A stretch of 9,654 nt of DNA, from the NCBI GenBank assembly GCA_937879825.1, contig CALFMQ010000256.1, positions 1 through 9,654 on the forward strand, read 5' to 3'. The stretch comes from an uncultured Phycisphaerales bacterium. Its GTDB lineage: Bacteria > Planctomycetota > Phycisphaerae > Phycisphaerales > UBA1924. Both the position numbers and the translations under genes were made by a program. The stretch's first letter is position 1, and the number at the start of each line of letters is the position of its first letter. Shown here piece after piece: positions 4,161-9,654 of the stretch. The notes beneath the pieces are model-generated. The model ran no database searches and was not told the DNA's origin. It saw only the letters and a program-made list of their open reading frames with translations.

Positions 4161-6320
4161 ATGGGTTATGTCAAGGTCCAGCGCGAGATCGGCGGACGCA
4201 CGCTGACGCTCGAGACCGGCAAGGTCGCCAAACTCGCTTCCTCCGCTGTCATCGCAACCTACGCCGAAACCGCGGTCCTCGCGACGGTCGTCCGCGCCGA
4301 TCCCCGGCCCGGCATCGACTTCTTCCCGCTCACGGTTGACTACCGCGAGAAGACTTCCGCCGCCGGCAAGTATCCCGGCGGCTTCCGCAAGCGCGAGGGC
4401 GCTCCCAACGAGAAAGAAATCCTCACGATGCGGATGATCGATCGCCCGATCCGTCCGCTCTTCCCCGACGGATTCGTCGACGAGATCCAGGTCCAGTGCT
4501 GGGTCATGAGCCACGACGGCGAGAACGACTCCGATGTCCTCTCGGGCACCGCCGCGTCGGCCGCCCTCGCCATCTCCGATGCGCCCTTCGAAGGCCCCAT
4601 CGCCACCGTCCGCGTCGGTCGAGTCCACACCGACGACGGCCCGCAGTTCGTTCTCAATCCGACCGTCACGCAGATGGAATACTCCGATCTCGACCTCGTG
4701 CTCTCCGGGCACAAGGACGGCATGAACATGATCGAGGTCGGCGCCGCCGAACTCCCCGAGAAGGACGTGCTCGAAGCCATCGAGTTCGGATACGAGGGCA
4801 TCAAGGAAGTCCTCGCGCTCATCGACGAACTCGTGAAGAAGGCCGGACAGCAGAAGCGCCTCGGCGATAACCTCGCGCTCGTGCCCGCGGACATCACCAA
4901 GATCGTCAAGGACGCATGCCACAGCGCCATGGTCGAGGCACGCCAGATCAAGGGCAAGACCGAGCGCAGCGATCGCATCAAGGCGATGCGCGACGAGATG
5001 CTCGATAAGCACTTCGTCGAGAACGCCAAGGGCACCTACGAGCAGTTCGTCGAGTCCTCGACCCGCCGCAACCACGCCAAGGAAGCATTCCGCACACTCG
5101 AGAAGAAGGTGACGCGCCAACTGATCGTGGAGAAGAAACTCCGCGCCGACGGCCGCGACTTCAAGCAGATCCGACCCCTCGAGATGGAAGTCGAAGTCTT
5201 CCCCCGCACCCACGGCTCGGCGCTCTTCCAGCGCGGCGAGACGCAGTCGCTCGTGTCCTGCACGCTCGGCACCAGCCGCGACGAACAGATCGTCGACGGA
5301 CTCACCCCCGAGTTCTCCAAGAAGTTCTACCTGCACTACAACTTCCCGCCCTTCTGCGTGGGCGAAGCCCGTCGAATCACCGGGCCCGGCCGCCGCGAGA
5401 TCGGCCACGGCGCGCTCGCCGAGCGTTCGCTGCTGGGAATCCTCCCCTCCCCCGAAGAGTTCCCGTACACCGTGCGGCTGGTGAGCGACATCACCGAGTC
5501 CAACGGATCGTCCTCGATGGCGTCCGTCTGCGGCGGGTGCCTCGCACTCATGGACGCGGGCGTCCCCATCAAGAACACCTGCGCGGGCATCTCCGTCGGC
5601 CGTTTCACCGACGACAACGACCAGAACGAGGTCTTCGTCACCGACATCATCGGCGAGGAGGACTTCTTCGGCGATATGGACTTCAAGGTCTCCGGTACCC
5701 GCGAGGGTATCACCGGGATCCAGCTCGACCTCAAGGCCCGCGGCCTCGTGCTCAAGCAAATCAAGGAGATCTTCGAGCAGGCGCGCGTCGGCCGCATCCA
5801 GATCATCGAGCAGATGGAGCAGGTCATCGCTCAGCCCCGCGCCACGATCTCCAAGTGGGCGCCCAAGCTCGTCACGCTCAATATCAACCCCGAGAAGATC
5901 GGCAAACTCATCGGGCCCGGCGGCAAGACGATCCGGGCAATCCAGGAAAAATGGGGTGTTACCATCGACGTCGAAGACGACGGCACCGTCTTTATCGCCG
6001 CGACGGGCGGCATCGACATCGACAGCGCCGTCGCAGAGGTCTCAGCCCTGACCGCCGAGATCAAGGTCGGCACAGTCTTTACAGGTAAGGTGGTCTCGCT
6101 CAAGGACTTCGGCGCGTTCATCGAGCTTGCGCCGGGAACCGACGGCATGTGCCATATCTCCGAACTCGCCGACGGCTACGTCAAGGCCGTCACCGATGTC
6201 GTGTCGATCGGCGACTCAATCAAGGTCAAGGTCATCGCGGTTGATGACCAGGGCCGGATCAAACTGAGCCGCAAGGCGATCCTCAAGGAAGAGGCCGCCC
6301 AGGAGGTCACTTCCGCCTGA
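4161..6320 (+). CDS. pnp: Polyribonucleotide nucleotidyltransferase (polynucleotide phosphorylase)
   Basis: The 719-residue enzyme degrades RNA 3' to 5' by phosphorolysis, releasing nucleoside diphosphates, and can also add tails; it works as a trimer and often with RNase E in a degradosome. Domains are in the usual order: the first RNase PH-like core (FFPLTVDYREK, AAGKYPGGFRKREG, MIDRPIRPLFP, residues about 1-150), a helical linker (about 230-320), and the catalytic second RNase PH core (LRADGRDFKQIRPLE, SDITESNGSSSMAS from 442). D501, D507 and K509 in EDFFGDMDFK correspond to the E. coli catalytic D486, D492 and K494. A KH domain (KIGKLIGPGGKTIRAIQ, from about 575) and an S1 domain (GTVFTGKVVSLKDFGAFIE, from 637) follow. 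The product is full length. The ATG at 4161 follows purine-rich GGAGAAAGGA (4141-4150). It lies downstream of rpsO behind a structured spacer that may mediate autoregulation. Confidence 0.98.
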   Translation: MGYVKVQREIGGRTLTLETGKVAKLASSAVIATYAETAVLATVVRADPRPGIDFFPLTVDYREKTSAAGKYPGGFRKREGAPNEKEILTMRMIDRPIRPLFPDGFVDEIQVQCWVMSHDGENDSDVLSGTAASAALAISDAPFEGPIATVRVGRVHTDDGPQFVLNPTVTQMEYSDLDLVLSGHKDGMNMIEVGAAELPEKDVLEAIEFGYEGIKEVLALIDELVKKAGQQKRLGDNLALVPADITKIVKDACHSAMVEARQIKGKTERSDRIKAMRDEMLDKHFVENAKGTYEQFVESSTRRNHAKEAFRTLEKKVTRQLIVEKKLRADGRDFKQIRPLEMEVEVFPRTHGSALFQRGETQSLVSCTLGTSRDEQIVDGLTPEFSKKFYLHYNFPPFCVGEARRITGPGRREIGHGALAERSLLGILPSPEEFPYTVRLVSDITESNGSSSMASVCGGCLALMDAGVPIKNTCAGISVGRFTDDNDQNEVFVTDIIGEEDFFGDMDFKVSGTREGITGIQLDLKARGLVLKQIKEIFEQARVGRIQIIEQMEQVIAQPRATISKWAPKLVTLNINPEKIGKLIGPGGKTIRAIQEKWGVTIDVEDDGTVFIAATGGIDIDSAVAEVSALTAEIKVGTVFTGKVVSLKDFGAFIELAPGTDGMCHISELADGYVKAVTDVVSIGDSIKVKVIAVDDQGRIKLSRKAILKEEAAQEVTSA

Positions 6321-6345
6321 TTCGTTGTTTCCATCAGACGCATCG

Positions 6346-6372
6346 TTGCCCCCATCGCACTCCTGTGATAAT
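6346..6372 (+). promoter_or_regulatory. Candidate extended -10 promoter for the cold-shock gene
   Basis: TGTGATAAT (6364-6372) contains an extended TG and GATAAT, a 5 of 6 match to TATAAT. TTGCCC (6346-6351) sits 15 bases upstream of the -10 hexamer, a short but tolerable spacing for an extended -10 promoter. Initiation near 6379 would give a leader of only 30-45 bases, so the long thermosensing leader of E. coli cspA is absent. Confidence 0.5.
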
Positions 6373-6421
6373 TTAGGGAAGATCAACCCGGCCATTATGC
6401 CGGGAGTGCGTGGGGCACTTG

Positions 6422-6706
6422 ATGGGCGACGAGCCAGGCAATGTGCTTCGTGGTGTCGAAGGAACCGTGAAGTGGTTCGATCCACGGAAGGGTTTCGGAT
6501 TCATTGTCGGCCCGGAGGGGCAGGACATCTTCGTCCACTACACGCAGATCGAGGGCGACGGCTTCCGTGTCCTCCGCGATGGCTCACCCGTCAAGTACGA
6601 CGCCGAGCAGACCGACAAGGGCTGGCACGCCACGAAAGTGGAGCGGATGGAAGATGTCGAGATCACGGTGCGTCCCCGCCGCTACACGCGCACCCCTCGT
6701 CGCTGA
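6422..6706 (+). CDS. Cold-shock-domain (CspA-type) nucleic acid-binding protein
   Basis: Starting at ATG 6422 the protein is 94 residues, longer than the usual 65-70. The core GTVKWFDPRKGFGFIVGPEG (from 14) contains the RNP1 motif KGFGFI (23-28), and QDIFVHYTQIEGDGFRVL holds the RNP2 motif DIFVHY (35-40). These aromatic strands of an OB fold bind single-stranded RNA or DNA, so it is probably an RNA chaperone. Before the core is a 13-residue acidic lead; after it is an acidic VERMEDVE stretch and a basic tail RPRRYTRTPRR that could add RNA affinity. An in-frame GTG at 6410 preceded by GGGAG (6402-6406) is an alternative start adding four residues. The gene has its own promoter after pnp and is followed 33 bases later by the kinase gene. 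Both it and pnp act on RNA, but co-regulation is only a guess. Confidence 0.93.
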   Translation: MGDEPGNVLRGVEGTVKWFDPRKGFGFIVGPEGQDIFVHYTQIEGDGFRVLRDGSPVKYDAEQTDKGWHATKVERMEDVEITVRPRRYTRTPRR

Positions 6707-6739
6707 GCCCGATCTCGTGACTCCCAGGACCATCGTGTA

Positions 6740-7579
6740 ATGGTATTGCTTTCCGGTGTGTTCATCGGTCTGGCCATCGGTATCGCGATCGCGCTCCCGA
6801 CCATGCGTGCCGCCGTCCGCCGTCAGACCGCCCGCGCCCGCGCCGCCGAACGCCGCGCCCAGACCGCAGAGCATCTGGCCGAGACCGGGGCCATGACGGG
6901 CGGCCTCGCGCACGAGATCAAGAATCCGCTCTCAACAATCGGCCTCAACGCCCAACTGCTCGCCGAAGCCATCGATGACTCTTCCCTCGATGACTCCCAG
7001 CGCCAGCGTCTCCGTAAACGCGTGGACTCCATCCGTCGCGAGGCGGAACGCCTCCGCGACACACTCCAGGACTTCCTGACTTATGCGGGCCGCGTGCATT
7101 TGGAACCCGCCGAGACCGATCTCAACCGCACCATCGAAGAACTCGCGGACTTCTTCTTGCCCCAGGCCGAGCATCACGGTGTGCGACTCCGCACGGACCT
7201 GTCACCCGCGCCGATCACCGTTCGTATCGACGCCGGAGTCTTCAAGCAGGCGGTGCTCAATCTCGTCCTTAACGCGACGCAGGCGATGGACGGCGCCGAA
7301 CGAGCCCGCGAACTGATCCTCCGAACCGAGATTGTCGAGGGCAAAGGCGACGACGCTCAGGCACGCGTTCACGTGATCGATACGGGCCCCGGCATCGATC
7401 CCGATCGAGTCAACGAGATCTTCAAGCCCTATGTCACCACCAAGGCGGGCGGCTCCGGACTCGGCCTTCCCACCGCCAAACGCCTGATCGAGGCGCACGG
7501 GGGGACGATTGAGGTCGTGTCGACACTCGGAAAGGGCACCGATTTCATCGTCTCCGTTCCTGTAACCGGCTCGCCTTGA
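6740..7579 (+). CDS. Small membrane-anchored sensor histidine kinase
   Basis: The 279-residue protein has one N-terminal transmembrane helix (residues about 2-20, LLSGVFIGLAIGIAIALP) followed by a basic arginine/alanine coiled segment (22-47). There is no periplasmic sensor loop, HAMP or PAS domain. The phosphoacceptor H-box is LAHEIKNPLSTI with H58, in a two-helix dimerisation domain (about 48-118). The ATPase domain (about 130-276) has the N-box NLVLNATQAM with N178, G1 DTGPGID (214-220), the F-box FKPYVTTK (228-235) and G2 GSGLGL (238-243). All motifs needed for autophosphorylation are present. The ATG at 6740 has a weak CAGGA upstream, and the gene lies 33 bases after the cold-shock gene, so it may share its transcript. 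No response regulator is in the window, so partner and signal are unknown. It resembles NtrB/AtoS-like kinase cores reduced to a membrane anchor. Confidence 0.93.
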   Translation: MVLLSGVFIGLAIGIAIALPTMRAAVRRQTARARAAERRAQTAEHLAETGAMTGGLAHEIKNPLSTIGLNAQLLAEAIDDSSLDDSQRQRLRKRVDSIRREAERLRDTLQDFLTYAGRVHLEPAETDLNRTIEELADFFLPQAEHHGVRLRTDLSPAPITVRIDAGVFKQAVLNLVLNATQAMDGAERARELILRTEIVEGKGDDAQARVHVIDTGPGIDPDRVNEIFKPYVTTKAGGSGLGLPTAKRLIEAHGGTIEVVSTLGKGTDFIVSVPVTGSP

Positions 7580-7603
7580 CCGCGGGCGTCGTGCGGGTAG
7601 TCT
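7576..7603 (+). promoter_or_regulatory. Candidate leaderless promoter for the SDR-aldehyde dehydrogenase pair
   Basis: TTGACC (7576-7581, 5 of 6 to consensus, overlapping the kinase stop) is followed after 16 bases by TAGTCT (7598-7603), which lies 7 bases before ATG 7611. This spacing puts the transcription start at or next to the A of the ATG. No Shine-Dalgarno precedes the ATG. The same bases can form a GC hairpin (GCGGG 7593-7597 with CCCGC 7605-7609), which would block ribosome access in any read-through transcript from the kinase gene. Confidence 0.5.
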
Positions 7604-7610
7604 CCCCGCG

Positions 7611-8399
7611 ATGAATACCGATCTGACGGGCAAGCGGGCACTCGTGTGCGGCGGGAGCAAGGGAATCGGGCTCGCCTGCGCGCACGAACTCGCATCGCTC
7701 GGTGCCACCATCACGCTGCTGGCGCGCGACGCCGGGGCGATGAAACTCGCGTGCGCTTCACTCCCAACGCCCAGGTCCCAATCCCACGCCTACCTCGTCG
7801 CCGATTTCTACGACAGCAACGCCCTCAAGAAGACGATCGATGACGCGATCAAGAAGGGCCAACACTACGAAATCCTCATCAACAACACCGGCGGCCCTCC
7901 CGGGGGACAGGCAGTCGACGCCAGGCCGGACGAGTTCGTCCGGGCGTTCGAGGCCCATCTGCTCTGCAATCAGGTGCTGACCCAGGCGCTCTTGCCGGGG
8001 ATGAAGGCCGCCGGATTCGGCCGCATCATCAACATCATCTCAACCAGCGTAAAGGCGCCCATTCCCGGCCTCGGCGTTTCCAACACCATCCGCGGCGCCG
8101 TGGCGAACTGGGCCAAGACAGTCTCCGTCGAACTCGCGCCCTTCAACATCACCGTCAATAATGTCCTCCCCGGATTCACGGACACCGAGCGCCTCTCCTC
8201 GCTCATCTCCACTCGAGCCGGCAAACAAGGGGCAACGGAGAACGAAGTCGCCGACTCGATGCGTGCCTCTGTCCCCATGGGCCGTTTCGCCCGGCCCGAA
8301 GAAGTAGCAGCGGCCGTGGCGTTCCTCGCCTCTCCCGCCGCGTCGTACATCTCCGGTATCAACCTCCCCGTTGACGGCGGGCGGCTCCCCACGCTCTAA
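7611..8399 (+). CDS. SDR-fold oxidoreductase-like protein (BKR-like subgroup) with altered catalytic tetrad
   Basis: The 262-residue protein has a Rossmann fold with the cofactor motif GGSKGIG (14-20), an NNTGG core motif (91-95) and the C-terminal VNNVLPGFTDTE, RFARPEEVAAAVAFLAS and GINLPVDGG segments of short-chain dehydrogenases, closest to 3-oxoacyl-ACP reductases. The catalytic tetrad is not standard. S144 (NIISTSV) is present, but the place of the active-site tyrosine, 13 residues on, is S157 and that of the lysine is R161 (LGVSNTIRGAVANWAKT); the usual asparagine looks replaced by H116. I recall an SDR subgroup with this SNTxR pattern, described as BKR-like with an imperfect tetrad. 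It may bind NAD(P)H and catalyse an altered reaction, or act without redox chemistry. The aldehyde dehydrogenase gene follows after 3 bases, so a shared catabolic route is likely. Confidence 0.9.
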   Translation: MNTDLTGKRALVCGGSKGIGLACAHELASLGATITLLARDAGAMKLACASLPTPRSQSHAYLVADFYDSNALKKTIDDAIKKGQHYEILINNTGGPPGGQAVDARPDEFVRAFEAHLLCNQVLTQALLPGMKAAGFGRIINIISTSVKAPIPGLGVSNTIRGAVANWAKTVSVELAPFNITVNNVLPGFTDTERLSSLISTRAGKQGATENEVADSMRASVPMGRFARPEEVAAAVAFLASPAASYISGINLPVDGGRLPTL

Positions 8400-8402
8400 C
8401 CC

Positions 8403-9654
8403 ATGCGAACACTCACCAACTACATCGACGGCCGGCATCTCCCGCCGACGAGCGGCGCGTACCTCGATGTCATCGAACCGGCGACCGGCGGCCTGCTCGC
8501 CCGCGTGCCGGACTCCGGACGTGACGACATCAACACCGCGGTCGCCGCCGCAAGCGCGGCATTCCCCTCGTGGTCCGCGCGCTCACCAGCCGAGCGCTCG
8601 GAAGTCCTGCTCCGAATCGCCGATGGGATCGACGCCCGTCTCGATGAACTCGCCGTCGCCGAGTCGCGCGACACCGGCAAACCAATCTCACTGGCGCGCA
8701 CCGTCGACATCCCTCGCGCCGCGGCAAACTTCCGCTACTTCGCGACCGCGATTCTCCACACAGAGTCCGCCATGCACGACATGGGCCGCGACTGCTTCAA
8801 CTACACGCTCCGTAAGCCGCGCGGCGTTGCCGGCCTCATTTCACCATGGAACTTGCCGCTCTATCTGCTCACTTGGAAGATCGCGCCCGCCATCGCCACG
8901 GGCAACACCTGCGTGTGCAAGCCGTCGGAAGTAACGCCGCTCACCGCGTTCCTGCTCTGCGACATCATGGCGCAGGCCGGTCTCCCACCCGGAGTCGTGA
9001 ACATCGTTCATGGTCTGGGCGCGTCGACCGGGGGCGTCCTCGTCACGCACCACGACGTGCCCACCGTCTCCTTCACCGGCTCAACCAAGGTCGGTCAGTG
9101 GATCGCCGAGCACGCCGGCAGAATGCTCAAGAGAGTCTCTCTCGAACTGGGGGGCAAGAATCCATACATCGTCTTCGACGATGCGCCCATCGAACTCGCG
9201 CTCGATAACGCCGTTCGCGCCGCATTCTCGAATCAGGGCCAGATCTGCCTGTGCGGCTCGCGATTCCTGATTCAGGAGTCAATCGCCGACAGGTTCGTGG
9301 AGTCATTCGTCAAGCGTGCGCGGAGTTTGCAAGTCGGCGATCCCATGGAAGCGACGACCCAGCACGGCGCGCAGACCAGCCGCGAGCAACTGGCCAAGAT
9401 CGAGTCATTCGTCCAGGCAGCCCGGGAGCAGGGGGGAGAACTTCTCCTCGGCGGCGTTCGCGTGGCGCCAGACCGCCTCCCGCCCCGATGCAAGGACGGT
9501 CTCTTCTTCGAACCGACCGTGATCCGCGGGCTCTCAAGCGACTGCCGCGTCGTTCAGGAGGAGATCTTCGGCCCCGTCGTCACCATCCAGACGTTCCGCG
9601 ACGAACAGGGAGCAGTCTCACTCGCCAACTCGACGCCCTACGGTTTGGCGGCCT
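8403..9654 (+). CDS. Aldehyde dehydrogenase, aminomuconate/2-hydroxymuconate semialdehyde type (partial)
   Basis: The gene is open to the right edge with 417 codons seen; the family has about 480-490, so some 65-75 residues are missing. It is an NAD-dependent ALDH-superfamily enzyme oxidising an aldehyde to an acid. Visible landmarks are SPWNLPLYLLTWKIAPA with N150 (oxyanion hole), GNTCVCKPSEVTPLT (cofactor binding), SFTGSTKVG, LELGGKNP with general base E248, the nucleophile C282 in NQGQICLCGSR, and EEIFGPVV near the right edge. PLYLLTWKIAPA and the CLC after the nucleophile resemble human ALDH8A1 (aminomuconate semialdehyde dehydrogenase, tryptophan-kynurenine pathway) and the DmpC/XylG hydroxymuconate semialdehyde dehydrogenases of catechol meta-cleavage, so a ring-cleavage semialdehyde is the likely substrate. 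The ATG at 8403 is 3 bases after the SDR stop with no clear Shine-Dalgarno, suggesting coupling. Which of the two pathways applies cannot be settled here. Confidence 0.93.
   Translation, partial: MRTLTNYIDGRHLPPTSGAYLDVIEPATGGLLARVPDSGRDDINTAVAAASAAFPSWSARSPAERSEVLLRIADGIDARLDELAVAESRDTGKPISLARTVDIPRAAANFRYFATAILHTESAMHDMGRDCFNYTLRKPRGVAGLISPWNLPLYLLTWKIAPAIATGNTCVCKPSEVTPLTAFLLCDIMAQAGLPPGVVNIVHGLGASTGGVLVTHHDVPTVSFTGSTKVGQWIAEHAGRMLKRVSLELGGKNPYIVFDDAPIELALDNAVRAAFSNQGQICLCGSRFLIQESIADRFVESFVKRARSLQVGDPMEATTQHGAQTSREQLAKIESFVQAAREQGGELLLGGVRVAPDRLPPRCKDGLFFEPTVIRGLSSDCRVVQEEIFGPVVTIQTFRDEQGAVSLANSTPYGLAA

Noticed and set aside
4122..5759. 545-codon minus-strand frame opposite pnp
   Set aside because: It is antisense to a full-length pnp, with a composition dominated by D, E, G and L repeats and no recognisable domain. 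It is a codon-bias shadow.
1..9654. Search for tRNA, rRNA, CRISPR, insertion sequence, integrase or attachment-site signals
   Set aside because: No repeat-spacer array, terminal inverted repeats with a transposase, or RNA gene signature was seen. Gene content is chromosomal housekeeping and metabolism.

Overview
The window is high-GC bacterial DNA, densely coding on both strands. Weak or absent Shine-Dalgarno sites, a compact ECF-type sigma factor beside a one-helix membrane protein, and the protein sequence style suggest a planctomycete, possibly of the Phycisphaerae. That placement is inference; no rRNA or other decisive marker is present. No tRNA, CRISPR array, insertion sequence or phage gene was seen, and no gap between genes exceeds 300 bases.

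Layout. (1) Positions 1-113, minus strand: the 5' end of prfB (release factor 2), running off the left edge. It carries the classic RF2 +1 programmed frameshift, but the in-frame stop is UAA instead of UGA and no Shine-Dalgarno-like stimulator lies just upstream. (2) Positions 258-2239, plus strand: a tight three-gene unit. It encodes an exported protein with secretin-N/STN-like segments and a long helical hairpin, an ECF-like sigma factor, and a single-pass membrane protein that overlaps the sigma gene by 8 bases and is a candidate anti-sigma factor. (3) Positions 2236-3477, minus strand: a class I aminotransferase whose stop codon overlaps that of the convergent membrane-protein gene. (4) Positions 3587-6320, plus strand: the rpsO-pnp pair (ribosomal protein S15 and polynucleotide phosphorylase), with a candidate promoter, a hairpin in the rpsO leader and a large two-tier hairpin in the rpsO-pnp spacer, recalling the post-transcriptionally controlled rpsO-pnp arrangement of enterobacteria. 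(5) Positions 6346-7579: a cold-shock-domain protein with its own promoter, then a small one-helix histidine kinase with no response regulator in view. (6) Positions 7576-9654: an SDR-fold protein lacking most of the usual catalytic tetrad, then, 3 bases on, an aldehyde dehydrogenase of the aminomuconate/hydroxymuconate semialdehyde type that runs off the right edge. This pair appears to start from a leaderless promoter.

The most notable items are the UAA variant of the RF2 frameshift, the unusual secretin-N-like/sigma/membrane-protein module with a G8 tract at the sigma/membrane-protein junction, the structured rpsO-pnp spacer, and the tetrad-deficient SDR paired with an aldehyde dehydrogenase.
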